DNA of 64,000 nucleotides from Marsupella aquatica (Eukaryota > Marchantiophyta). The first letter of the stretch is position 1, and each line of letters begins with the position of its first letter. Both the position numbers and the translations under genes were made by a program. Shown here in pieces: positions 11,901-20,028 of the stretch. Under the pieces are notes generated by a model. The model made no database searches, was not told the DNA's origin, and saw only the letters and a program-made list of their open reading frames with translations. The stretch is from NCBI GenBank assembly GCA_973895155.1, contig OZ316891.1, positions 23,064,001 to 23,128,000 of the forward strand. The letters are read 5' to 3'.

Positions 11901-13656
11901 GTCCTGCATTGTTGCCGTTGCCGTTGTTGTTGCCGATGCCGATTTCTTTTCTTTCTCCAGTAGTTTCAGCAGACTCTGCATGCCTGGTTGCTGCATCGGC
12001 AAGTCTTCCTTCCTGGGCCTAAACACCTGCTCGATCGTAGGACTAATAGGTGGTTGAGGCTTCTCAGCCAACGGCCTCGGCGTTGGAGCTTCCTCGGGTG
12101 CCCTTACCTGCAGGGGAAGTACCGGGGCAAAAGTATGACTTCTGGCATACCGGCACAACAGCGGCATGTGATAGCCAAGCCGCGACACGCTCCCCATGCC
12201 GATTACCTGCTGCTCCTCCTTTAAGATCTTCTTCAATTGGTTGAGGAGGTACCCGTTGTAGTCCCGGCTTGGGTCTGGCCTTTCTGCCAGATAGACCTGT
12301 GCCTTGCCGATCTCTGCCCTCGGCAAGTTACAATGCATGGTCACCCGCAAGAAGTCGATCATCTCTCCTATGTGCGGGTTGGTGCAGGTGTTCCGGAAGA
12401 AGCCATTCTTCGTTGATGGCCCGGGGAACGACCGGAACTCCTTGTCAGGCAAGGTCTTCCTGGTATCAACTTTGGTCTTATTGCCCATCGGCAAGCCAAA
12501 CACTTCGGCAATCACCTTGGGAGTAAGATAGAAATCCTTCCCATATATCCTCGTGCAATTGGTCTCGGGTTCCCATGACCCCACGAATTCTAATAGGTCT
12601 GACTCCGGTACCTCCGGCTTCAGCCATGGTAATCTTACAAAGGCCTCCAAGCCGGATCCGGCCATGAAGCCTTGGTACTTCTTGGTCTGCATGGCCGTAA
12701 AGCATGCATCTTCCTCCCGTGCAAAATGTAGTTGCACCTCCACCGGTAGGGTTGCCGCCCAGCCCTTCCAGGTGTCAACCCTGGTTGGAATGGCCTTCAT
12801 GGGATCGACCTCCTCCTCTTCGGCTTCTCCCTGCCTCCTGCTCTGCTGCTCGACTGGCTTCTTTGGTGCCGCCGACCTCGTTCTTTTTGCCGGGGTGGCT
12901 TCATCGTTGACGGCTCCCTTCCTCTTCATCTCTGCTGTCGTGGAGGTTTCTCCTAGCACCGTTGCCTGGGTCCACCTTTCCGTGCTACCCTTTAATTCCC
13001 AGTGTATGTCGTTGCAGTTCTTGATGGCCTCTCGGATGCCGACGACGCTGTCTTTGCAAAACAGAAGATCGTCGAGTTGATTGGAAGTAGGCATCCACAG
13101 GAACTCGTCCTTGATGAGTTCGCCTCCTAAGAAAGCCGTCTTCTGCAGCTCCCACAATCGAGCGAGCTCCTGCCGTTCTCGAGCTGCCCTTTCTGACTCC
13201 TCGTCCTCGTAAGTCTTGATGTACTCAGTTGCCTGTTCGAACAGGCATCCCCAGAAATGTGCCGCTTGATTGACGTTGCTCATACCCTCCTTAGGTCGAT
13301 CGTCGGTATCTACTCTCTCCCCGAGTGCTTGCCTAAGCAGCTGACAGTAGTTGGCCTCCCGTAGTCGTCTGCCTAGTTCGTGCTCGCAAATGAGCCACCA
13401 TCTCCTGCAAGCGCTCCTTACCCCTCTCCTCTGCCGGTCCTTCTTCCCGTTGATCCTTCCTAGCCGCCGACGCTTAACGCGCCCTAACCCTAATCGGGTT
13501 TTCACCCTCAGCCTTACCTCCGGCCTCTGCCCGGGTTCCATGGTTGCCCCTAATTGTTTATATTTTCCTTGTTTTGTCACTATACTAAGGTGTTCCTAGG
13601 GTGCCTTCCTGCTTTACCCACTTAACCGGCCGAGTGATTCCTATCTAGGCATCACA
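8997..13656 (-). mobile_element. Solo LTR of the G1 gypsy family, 4,660 bp
   Basis: It is flanked by the 5-bp duplication GATTT (8992-8996 and 13657-13661), and removing it restores an open exon. On the plus strand it starts TGTGGTGCGTCCC and ends GGCATCACA. The whole length matches the two LTRs of the G1 element (21230-32050 and 50793-58831) once their insertions are removed. No internal gypsy region is present, so it is a solo LTR left by LTR-LTR recombination. Bases 8997-9917 follow the reading frame and probably hold R and U5. They show no coding signal. Confidence 0.93.
9918..13541 (-). CDS. Protein encoded wholly inside the G1-family LTR (about 1,207 aa)
   Basis: The ATG at 13541 (MEPGQRPEV) is about 115 nt inside the LTR; the frame is open slightly upstream from a GTG at 13580. 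Order: a basic N-terminus; an Ala/Arg/Glu-rich helical part (NVNQAAHFWGCLFE); a KR-rich linker (AKRTRSAAPKK) that could be a nuclear signal; a globular domain with FGLPMGNKTKV, NGFFRNTC and LPRAEIGKAQVYLAERP; a Pro/Glu linker; about 250 residues of coiled coil; and an acidic Ala/Glu repeat near the C-terminus (AEAEGVAEAEAEG). The globular part resembles plant proteins usually labelled putative plant transposon protein. Function unknown. The position fits U3, so a 3' LTR could express it from genomic RNA. It is the only full-length copy here; both G1 LTRs carry broken versions. Confidence 0.75.
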   Translation of the reverse strand: MEPGQRPEVRLRVKTRLGLGRVKRRRLGRINGKKDRQRRGVRSACRRWWLICEHELGRRLREANYCQLLRQALGERVDTDDRPKEGMSNVNQAAHFWGCLFEQATEYIKTYEDEESERAARERQELARLWELQKTAFLGGELIKDEFLWMPTSNQLDDLLFCKDSVVGIREAIKNCNDIHWELKGSTERWTQATVLGETSTTAEMKRKGAVNDEATPAKRTRSAAPKKPVEQQSRRQGEAEEEEVDPMKAIPTRVDTWKGWAATLPVEVQLHFAREEDACFTAMQTKKYQGFMAGSGLEAFVRLPWLKPEVPESDLLEFVGSWEPETNCTRIYGKDFYLTPKVIAEVFGLPMGNKTKVDTRKTLPDKEFRSFPGPSTKNGFFRNTCTNPHIGEMIDFLRVTMHCNLPRAEIGKAQVYLAERPDPSRDYNGYLLNQLKKILKEEQQVIGMGSVSRLGYHMPLLCRYARSHTFAPVLPLQVRAPEEAPTPRPLAEKPQPPISPTIEQVFRPRKEDLPMQQPGMQSLLKLLEKEKKSASATTTATATMQDTTTEVGLHRLTRENPFAGDKERIRPESKPGVRMYVGTSSSESEAELPEAPTDEEEREKPDVQEVEEAVEDCSHDNSGYGSDHHVPGVRTCGRFVPTLPRVVRGDPNQQSSPESPPPDVAPPSFDGIKQTVQEFQERIKQEEEAALAKEKDLPGGDWPEDIRRLAEKGSKPLATIEEIRRTAWEQRPRWAMPITSTYSTYAKNRAMEYGEMCGELALGIFGEELEVGPFFHREQLEKHQLEEAVALERSKKDEVIRRLRRMEAEIEDLRAAKKAQDELRIKRHELNIMQGQLDTAQADNQNIKDKLTQTQEELADTIKEREKWKQELKNTEEAHITANSRAMAETQRKEWALKGELEKIRGALEQKEVELGKSYQGIMALQQELASLTASFKADLREKDEMLEQTYAKMNQMESVIIAELDKELRATQEERATLKKELEEAHREQEEAKNELEGARKDLDETQEELEEITRKMENLQRRADNQTERLKKQAAVFKCLAAAGPSPVGTNQLPGVVIAEGQAASTAPVPEVSGKGKGPAAEPPTKKKRKPPGSRSNTTSQAVVIKEVDPAPTPDRVTAKDPTTLGEGEAEAEGVAEAEAEGVAEAEAVGIAEAGVEAEAEGGPSQADGELTRSRAGNLSVGGPTAVAEEEVLGASIEDPPPVS

Positions 13657-13661
13657 GATTT

Positions 13662-16600
13662 TCTGTCAACTTGTGCAGAAATGTACATTCTTACGGAGAG
13701 GAACAAACGAGAAAAGAAGCCGGACTCTGTAGTATGTACAATGGACCGCGCGCGTCTATTCACTGTTGTCTCCTACTTGGATCCACAACTGCGCTGTACT
13801 CTTCTTGTCGCTCACTGTACACCAGAGCTCAGAAAACAATTTTACCAACCCCCGAGTGTGAATGATGACCCTGTTAAACAGTGGTGTCATACATGGCACA
13901 TGTGGAGTTTGGTGGAAGGAATTGCAATTGCAATGTTACAGACATCTCTTTCGCAAGTCCAGTCGATCTTACCTGCTGATCGTCTAACGCTAGGAGGAGT
14001 GGAGACGTTTGAAGCATTGGTCTTGAACATCACCAATGATTTCAAGACATACGGTGAAACAGTGAAGGCGAAGTTTTTTAGCACAATTTGGCAGTCCAAG
14101 TACGGAGACAAGGAAGACTATACCATTCGCAACCAGAAGCGAGCCAAGAGATATCTGTATCGCTTCTACATGGCCATGGAGACCAGTTCTCCAGAGTATT
14201 TTTGGGCTTACCCTCCTGCATTCCAGAAATGGTCCGTTCTAGAGGGGGATGCTTCTAGCGAAGTTTACTCAATGTACCCTGCCGAAGGGGACGTTCCACC
14301 ACGTGAAATTTCATTGTGGGAGATAACCCACTGTCCATGGTATCTTGACACAGATAAGTGGGACACCCCTTTCGATGAAGCTGAAAAGGATGCATTTCTG
14401 AAATTATCAAAGTCTTTAGTGCCTCGGAAAGTTCTCTCTGAAATGAAACAAGGTTTATCGGAAGATGTAGATGCCTCGACGAGCGAGCTGCAGAAACATT
14501 GCGAAACAGAAGTTTTGCATGTAGACAGGAGTCGAAAACCCAGGGCGAAAGCAAAAGTAGACACTGGAGTAACCAGCCCATCAACGAGATCTGGGAAGAA
14601 ACGTGAGATTCTTCTATTTTTCATTGGCATTCAGTATTTTCTCTTCACTAGTTTGGATATTTAGGTGACTTTTTGTTAAGCGCCACATATGTTGGTGTGC
14701 CTTTATTGCTTGATTTTTGTGCATTTTGGTTAGCGCCCGGCGCTTGTGTTATTTTCCAGTGGCATTCTGTATTTTTTTGACGAGCGCTGCAGATCAAGTT
14801 GTCTATTTGGTTAGCACCCGGGAGTGCAATTTGGTTAGCGCCCGGCGCTGGTGTTATGTGGACCGTAATCTTGGAAACTTTTGTATCTTTTTCTAGGTGG
14901 ACGGAAATCGGATGGAGAAGAAACACAAGATGCAAAGACGACTGTCACTCCTGGAGTCTCTGAAGTTGATACGGGGGAACAAGATGTCCCTGATGAACAG
15001 ACTCCTCCCAACACGGAGAAGATGGTGCGACCTGCAGATGCCACCAGCACAAAGAAGAAGAAAAAGAAATCTTTGGATCATGGATTTTCCTCTCGGGATT
15101 CGGTCGCTTCTACTGGTGTTCAACGAGATGTTGGACAGTTCAAGTCTAAGACTTCTAGGCATGTTTTTGTTGAGTCCAGTGTAATGGACTTCTTTGAGAG
15201 TGTGTTCACGAAAGAGCAGAAACCAGCTTGGGTGTCAAATGTGGAGAAGTGGGTGAAAGACCTAGTCTTGCTTGGTCTAAGGGAGAAAGGAGTCATAAGA
15301 GGAGGAAAGATAAGATCATTTGGAGTTGATGCTGGATTCGTTTACCTCCCAACTGGACTGCGTCCATCCCTTTTAGAGAAGAAGTCTCCAAAATGGAATT
15401 CCCCAGATCACAGAATTGTTGGTTCATTCTTTCGCGCAATGGACCCCTTTCTAGCAGATGATGGTATATTGGCCATTTTGCATACTGGCGAGTATGATCA
15501 GATCTCGCAGGTCATTGCCGCGAGCCAGGAGTCTCAAAAGTTTCAGTGTGTGAAAACCCTGAACGTGGTTATGGGAGTTCCAATGTACATGGCCCAAAGT
15601 GATTGCTAGGTAAATTCTCTCACTCTTCGTGCTGTCCTTTGTTAGCGCCGAGCGCTAGCTAAAAATGTTTTCATTACCCTTCAGTTAAGGGGATATTCTT
15701 TGTTAGCGCCTGGCGCTATCCAAAATTCATTGTTATGCCGTGATTTGAATGATTTTCTGGTTGGATCGTCGGCATCTTAACAATGGACTTTGTTGGGATT
15801 TCACAGGTTTTCACATTGAGATTGGACCTGTTCAGTCGTGTTTTGTCAAAGGTTAAGGTTCCAAAGGACCCCAAGTTTTGACCCCTCTCTGCGACTGAAG
15901 ATCCTTCTATCACTAACCTTATTGGTCTCCCGAGTGTGAAGAAGGATCCAACTCCTTCAGCAGCGTTTGCTGGCAATGGACGCTTGTCCGTTGGGTTCAT
16001 GCAATCTGTGTTAGAGTTAATCACTCGTCCGGGTGACATTGTCATGGACTGGACTATGGGTTCGGGAAGTACATTTGTTGCTGGTGACTATTGTGGATGT
16101 TTTATTCTTGGTATAGAAAACCGAAAAGAGTTTGTTGAGATTGCGGAAAAGACATGGATGGATTTATTGATTCCAAAGGATGTCAGTTCCTCATCTCCCG
16201 CTAAAGATGTGGGAAGAAAACAAAAAGATAAAGTTCGTTCTGTCTTAAATTTCGACTCTGAAGATGAAGAGGATGGAGATGCTATTGGAGATGATGCTTC
16301 AGGAGGACAAGGAGAGGAAAATGACGGAGACGAGAAGGAGAGGCATACGACGGAAGAAACAGAAGATTCGGATTCTTCTGAGTAATGCCCGTAAGCTACT
16401 TCACTTTACATTATCGATTCTGTTACTATCCCATTTTCATTTTCAATTCTAATATGGTTCCGTTCCTCTTCCAGATCGGAGTGGAATCTTCAAGAACGTT
16501 TTAATCTTCGGAGGAAATCCTTGAGAAAAGTTCTTGTTTCTCCTCAGAAGCCTTTCGTGTTGCCATCGTATGCAGAATATGCTGCCCGAAAAGAAGAGCA

Positions 16601-16775
16601 GAGGAGAACCCTTACTTGGGAGAGTAAGGGCTTAAGGTTAAGAAGAGGTTCAGATAGGAAATTCATCCATCAGCCTTTACTCAACGATGGACCTAGAAGC
16701 AAATTTATAGATGACGAAGCTGAGTCTACTGATAGGTCTGGCAGTAGCGAGTCCGAGTCTTCTGACTTGGAATAG
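13662..16775 (+). pseudogene. ParB-like/DNA methyltransferase gene, 3' part (rest of exon 2 to exon 5)
   Basis: Exon 2 resumes at 13662 and ends at 14602. Intron 14603-14896 has two palindromes. Exon 3 is 14897-15609, intron 15610-15806 (GTAAAT...CACAG, two palindromes), exon 4 15807-16381, exon 5 16475-16775. All joins keep phase. Exon 3 holds a methyltransferase-like stretch (DDGILAILHTGEYDQIS). Exon 4 holds the AdoMet motif VMDWTMGSGSTFVAG followed by LGIENRKEFVEIAEK, typical of N6/N4 amino-methyltransferases in the order where the catalytic motif precedes the AdoMet motif. Where a DPPY/SPPW motif is expected I see VYLPTGLRP, so catalysis is doubtful. In-frame stops occur at the last codon of exon 3 (TAG, 15607) and in exon 4 (TGA after DPKF). 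The C-terminus is acidic. The whole gene would give about 1,160 residues. Confidence 0.65.
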
Positions 16776-17236
16776 GTTGACTGGGAATTTCTAAGGTTTT
16801 CTTTGGAACCTTGTACTAGCGCCCGGCGCTATTAAACAGGGTGTTCGGATCTGAGACTTTAAATGAGTTAGACGCACTGGGAGTCTCTTTCCTGAGTGCA
16901 TATTTGTGCTGATATCAGAAATGCATGTACTCATACAGTTGTACGGTGAATAATTATACCTTCAGTCTGTACGTATTTTGGTTTGTGGTGGATATGATCG
17001 TTTGGACTCTCTCAAAGTGTAGTGTTTGTTGAACTTCGGGATTGGTCAACTTCGAGTTTGTTCAACCATAAACGGATTTCTCCCTTTCATTTCTGTGACG
17101 CGCCGACTCACCTCTTTGCTTCATTTCGTTTGTGCATTGCCCAGACTCACCTCTTCCCTTTGTTTCATTTCTGGTCTGCCCGGACTCACCTCTTCTCTTC
17201 TCCCTGAGTTTTGCATCCGTTGTTTTCATCGACTGA
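16776..17236. other. MULE spacer with palindrome and a pyrimidine-rich minirepeat
   Basis: This gene-free stretch follows exon 5 of the methyltransferase gene. It has one palindrome, TAGCGCCCGGCGCTA (16817-16831). Three imperfect repeats of about 45 bp at 17099-17206, each with ACTCACCTCTT followed by CTTCATTT or similar, lie just before the next ORF. They may be its 5' UTR or promoter. Confidence 0.5.
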
Positions 17237-17650
17237 ATGGATAAGGGAAAGCAAATAGCGAAATCGGAGAGCTACAATCCGCCAAAGGCGATGGTTTGGA
17301 GGTCGATTAGAGATCCGGGTTTAGATTTGACTCCATCTTTTACACAGTGCCCGGAGACGTCGACCGAGAGGAACAGGTTGTGGCTGGCCGCGGATGAGGG
17401 TATTAGCCACAGAACTGGACACCTTCCATCGCGTGATCCTTCGCCTCCACTTCCTTTCCAAGAGAGGTTCTCTGTTCACGACCCTGATCCTTCGAATGTG
17501 TATCGGGTGGAAAGGACAGCTTTTTTCAGAGACATCCAAGCAGACACCGGACGTGTGAGCTTTTCCGATTCGAACATCCCGAACGACCGAAGTCGGAGTC
17601 GCTATCCCGGACCTCGTTTTTTTCTGGATCGAGAGGATGGGTTTCGATAG
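17237..17650 (+). CDS. Hypothetical 137-aa ORF of the MULE
   Basis: Start MDKGKQIAKSESYNPPK. The product is polar, rich in Ser, Pro, Arg and Asp, with no membrane segment or motif that I recognise. It lies downstream of the methyltransferase gene on the same strand and could be a small separate gene or the first exon of a second transposase-like gene whose last-exon relic is at 18148-18276. A chance ORF is also possible. Confidence 0.3.
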   Translation: MDKGKQIAKSESYNPPKAMVWRSIRDPGLDLTPSFTQCPETSTERNRLWLAADEGISHRTGHLPSRDPSPPLPFQERFSVHDPDPSNVYRVERTAFFRDIQADTGRVSFSDSNIPNDRSRSRYPGPRFFLDREDGFR

Positions 17651-18147
17651 GATGAGGATAGGTTCAAAGTTGGGTTGGACGATGACTGCTTGTCTTCTAC
17701 TTCCTAGAGAGTGTGGATTTCTTCTCGACGCTAGCGCTTGGCGCTAGCTTTCATCTCATCGTTGGAGTCGTTCATGAGTTTGATTCATGTCATCTTTTTG
17801 AATGGGGGCTCCGGTTCGGCCGAGTTAGCTTTATTGCTTCTTCCGTTTTGTTATCGCATTAGGTTTTTTGAGTATGTTATTAGGGTTATTTATTTTTCTC
17901 GAAGGTTATGGACTTTTATTATCTTCTGGATATCAATGTAATTTCTTTTTCAAGTAGCGCGTGTCGCTAGCGCCTGGCGCTACTATTATATGTTCTATTC
18001 TCCTCCACAATTATATAAACCCGCCTCTATACAATTGTTTCTTTCATCTCTCTTTTTTCTAGTGTCCTCCAAATATGCTGCGAATACTATGCGTGGCTTT
18101 TTTATTGTTTAAATTGGTTGTTTCATGTTACTGGAATCGGGTCCCTG
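17651..18147. other. MULE spacer with palindromes
   Basis: This T-rich, gene-free sequence carries palindrome copies at 17732-17746 (centre TT-G variant), 17955-17969 (imperfect) and 17968-17982 (perfect). The last two overlap head to tail by two bases. Nothing else can be supported here. Confidence 0.5.
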
Positions 18148-18276
18148 TCAGATGGAAAGCCCTGTGACAAAACGATCTTTAAGCTTGATCCGATGTATTC
18201 GGTCTTACCGAGCCAGCCAATTGTGAATGTCGGAGAACTCCAGTTCATCTTAGGAAGGGAGAATCTGCATGGTTAA
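18148..18276 (+). pseudogene. Relic of the transposase last exon, inverted copy
   Basis: The plus-strand frame reads SDGKPCDKTIFKLDP, then LPSQPIVNVGELQFILGREN, then a stop at 18274. It matches the C-terminus of the transposase on the other arm (KLDPVDNILPSQPILTISELRYILGRQN). The SWIM cysteines upstream are missing. The right arm of the MULE therefore carries an inverted, diverged copy of the same terminal exon. Confidence 0.65.
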
Positions 18277-18476
18277 TAGGAATTTTGATCATTCGACGAT
18301 ACGTTGAATGGACATTTTGTTAATGTTGTTTTGAACGGCAACAAACTCTTGGTTAGCGCTCGGCGCTAGTAAAACTTTTCTTTCCATAATTGCTATAGAG
18401 AACTCTGAACATATTGGAGTTCCTATTGAAATTGGCCTCCTTTTTTGTCCAAAATTATGTCATCTTTTGTGTATGC
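18277..18476. other. MULE right subterminal region
   Basis: A short gene-free stretch with one palindrome TAGCGCTCGGCGCTA at 18354-18368, about 110 bp inside the right TIR. Confidence 0.5.
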
Positions 18477-18561
18477 TAGTACCAAATCTCCTGTTTTGTT
18501 CCTCTCTTTTTCCTGTTATGATTGTTACTGTTTTTTGTTTCCTGTCACGGGGAAAAACCTC
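18477..18561 (-). repeat. Right terminal inverted repeat of the large MULE
   Basis: On the minus strand it starts GAGGTTTTTCCCCGTGACAG. It matches the left TIR from the GTGA(C/T)AGGAAAC block inwards to the AACAGGAGA block. It also gave rise to a short spurious ORF that resembles the false N-terminus of the Copia frame at the other end. Confidence 0.9.
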
Positions 18562-18637
18562 GTGTCCATGATAAGAAATTTGATCCGTCGATACATAACG
18601 CTTGGAAATACAGCTTCTCAATCGCATTTGTTGTCAT
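18562..18637 (-). pseudogene. Copia gag, N-terminal piece
   Basis: The ATG is at 18637. The frame begins MTTNAIEKLYFQAL and reads to FLSWT, then resumes at 2135 with LDVEAHL. The nine bases 18562-18570 (GTGTCCATG) are repeated at 2127-2135, so they are the target-site duplication of the MULE between the two halves. This joins the left and right edges of the left block into one Copia element and fixes its orientation as minus. Confidence 0.85.
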
Positions 18638-18952
18638 TGTATTCAGTGGTGAGCGTAGATTCGGAGGGTGATTGTGCAGATCCATCTCTGCTCAGCGATA
18701 TGTTGTGATGTGTAACATTCAGCGGGTGAATCTGCCTCGGATTGTAATGATTGGAATTTGTTGGATTGTTGTCAAGAGTGTATGTTGTTCATCTGCGATC
18801 ATCTTCCTTTCGTCAAATCGTGGGTGGATCGGGGCAAAATCGGAAGAAAAAAAATTGGTCTTCAAATTGAAAAAAATTTGGAATTGGGATCGGTCTACAC
18901 TCGTACTGTAGGTCGGAAAAAAAATCTCAGGAGTACACTCGTGCTGATAACG
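18638..18952 (-). other. Copia 5' leader with primer-binding site
   Basis: This is the untranslated leader between the Copia 5' LTR and the gag ATG. Directly after the LTR the minus strand reads CGTTATCAGCACGAG, which resembles the tRNA-Met-type primer site (TATCAGCACGA) of many plant Copia elements. No other coding signal is visible. Confidence 0.6.
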
Positions 18953-19142
18953 TGTTAAACATCACAATAACTCCAACTGTTTTACTCATCCAATTCCTTC
19001 ATATACATAGTTGGTTGTCTAGGTGGTTGGTTGTATAACCGTCATGGGTTAGGGGTTTAGTCCTAACCTTAGGTAGACTTGTTCTAGGGGTTGCAACAAT
19101 AACCAGTATATAAGGAGTTTACAAATGGTTTCTAGAACAACA
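18953..19142 (-). mobile_element. Copia 5' LTR (about 190 bp)
   Basis: Read on the minus strand this segment starts TGTTGTTC and ends TTTAACA, giving the expected TGTT...AACA ends, with the primer site immediately after. It contains a TATATA box near 19106-19112. The outer edge is chosen by the TG rule only, because the partner LTR is outside the window and the TSD cannot be checked. Confidence 0.55.
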
Positions 19143-19188
19143 ATACAAATTAATCTGATCTCATGCCGACTATTATTTTGGAAGCGTC

Positions 19189-19878
19189 CTAAATTGGGCG
19201 TCTGTTAAATTGCTCTACTAGATATCTATCTCCATGCCTCTGAATCACAGGGTCTTCCCATAGAGTATGATTATAATCATAATCTCTAAAAATAGATTTA
19301 ACTGACCAATCAGGATAATCTCTTCCATTGGCAATGACAAGCGGCTCACAAGAGTTTGCTAGCTTGCTAAGATACAAAATTAGCAAGTTAATCAGGAAAT
19401 TGTTGTCGACCGACCCAAAATATTTGGGCAGAAATAATGATCCAACAATAGGATCTAAACAAGCATGAAATGCATTGGATTCGATAAGCATTATATTTTG
19501 CTGCAGATACGGCTTCGTATAAATTCCAACCTTCTCAAAACACTTCAAAAATATCCGCTTATTTGATGTCATCCCATCGCATAAGTAACAATGAGACTGA
19601 TCCCAAATATACTTAAATGAGGCCATTTCCATTGCAGTAAAAATAGATGCTAAAATCTGATCTAAAAGGTTCTTCCCAAGAGAGGACCAGATCCCTACAT
19701 CAAAATTCTCAAAACAGAATCTCAAGAATTTGTGAAGATGAGGCCTTGGAAAAATGTATATATTCCCAATCCAAATTCCAGTTGAGACCGCCATCAGTCG
19801 GGAATGCGGTGCAGTGTAACACAGTAGACGCTCCACGTCTAAAACTATGAGCCCATTTTCTCTGCTGCAATGAATCTC
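19189..19878 (-). CDS. FCP1-like HAD-fold protein, copy 1 (last exon)
   Basis: The frame follows a likely splice acceptor (CTCTACAG) at 19879 and starts EIHCSRENGLIVLDVERLL. It continues through FPRPHLHKFLRFCFENFDVGIWSS and IMLIESNAF to a stop at 19189. The order matches FCP1/NIF-type phosphatases of the HAD superfamily: motif I around LIVLD, then the PRP...F...(I/V)WSS segment, then the motif III region. Motif I reads DVE instead of DxD, and motif III reads LIESN instead of the usual VDD. Phosphatase activity is therefore doubtful. The exon is otherwise uninterrupted. Upstream exons are not identified. It is the most downstream of three tandem copies in the same orientation. Confidence 0.7.
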   Translation of the reverse strand, partial: EIHCSRENGLIVLDVERLLCYTAPHSRLMAVSTGIWIGNIYIFPRPHLHKFLRFCFENFDVGIWSSLGKNLLDQILASIFTAMEMASFKYIWDQSHCYLCDGMTSNKRIFLKCFEKVGIYTKPYLQQNIMLIESNAFHACLDPIVGSLFLPKYFGSVDNNFLINLLILYLSKLANSCEPLVIANGRDYPDWSVKSIFRDYDYNHTLWEDPVIQRHGDRYLVEQFNRRPI

Positions 19879-19920
19879 CTGTAGAGAAACACAAGAAGAT
19901 GCATGAGCCCGTATGGATAT

Positions 19921-19943
19921 AGTCACGCGAATGGTCGCGTCAC
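19921..19943. repeat. Hyphenated palindrome ACGCGA-ATGG-TCGCGT
   Basis: The arms ACGCGA and TCGCGT pair across four bases. Related copies lie at 20703, 59340, 63729 and 63768, always in a gap or intron of the FCP1/Ulp1 block and not in the inserted transposons. Confidence 0.6.
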
Positions 19944-20028
19944 ACATTATAAAGACAACATCCTCTACACTCTGGCCATTGATAAGTGACGTCTGTTGAA
20001 GTGCTTGATAAGAACTTGATCAACATGT

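Larger units (their letters stand above)
2136..18561. mobile_element. Large Mutator-like element (MULE), 16.4 kb with nested solo LTR
   Basis: The ends are set by a perfect 9-bp target-site duplication, GTGTCCATG, at 2127-2135 and 18562-18570, which rejoins an open Copia gag frame. Long terminal inverted repeats of about 85 bp match closely; both contain GGAAAC, ATCATAACAGGAAAAA and AACAAAACAGGAGA blocks. A 9-bp TSD, long TIRs and a MULE/SWIM transposase fit the Mutator superfamily. Without the solo LTR at 8997-13656 and its 5-bp duplication the element is about 11.8 kb. Cargo: transposase (minus), a divergent ParB-like/methyltransferase gene (plus), a small unknown ORF, and about 20 copies of a 15-bp palindrome. 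Confidence 0.93.

Noticed and set aside
13488-13500. CCCTAACCCTAA, like plant telomere repeat (also near 31872 and 58652)
   Set aside because: Only two units each time, and it is coding sequence of the LTR protein N-terminus repeated in all three LTR copies.
8997-13656. Reading 8997-13656 as a TIR DNA transposon encoding a 1,220-aa transposase
   Set aside because: It has TG...CA ends with a 5-bp TSD, and it matches both LTRs of the G1 gypsy element from end to end, so it is a solo LTR.
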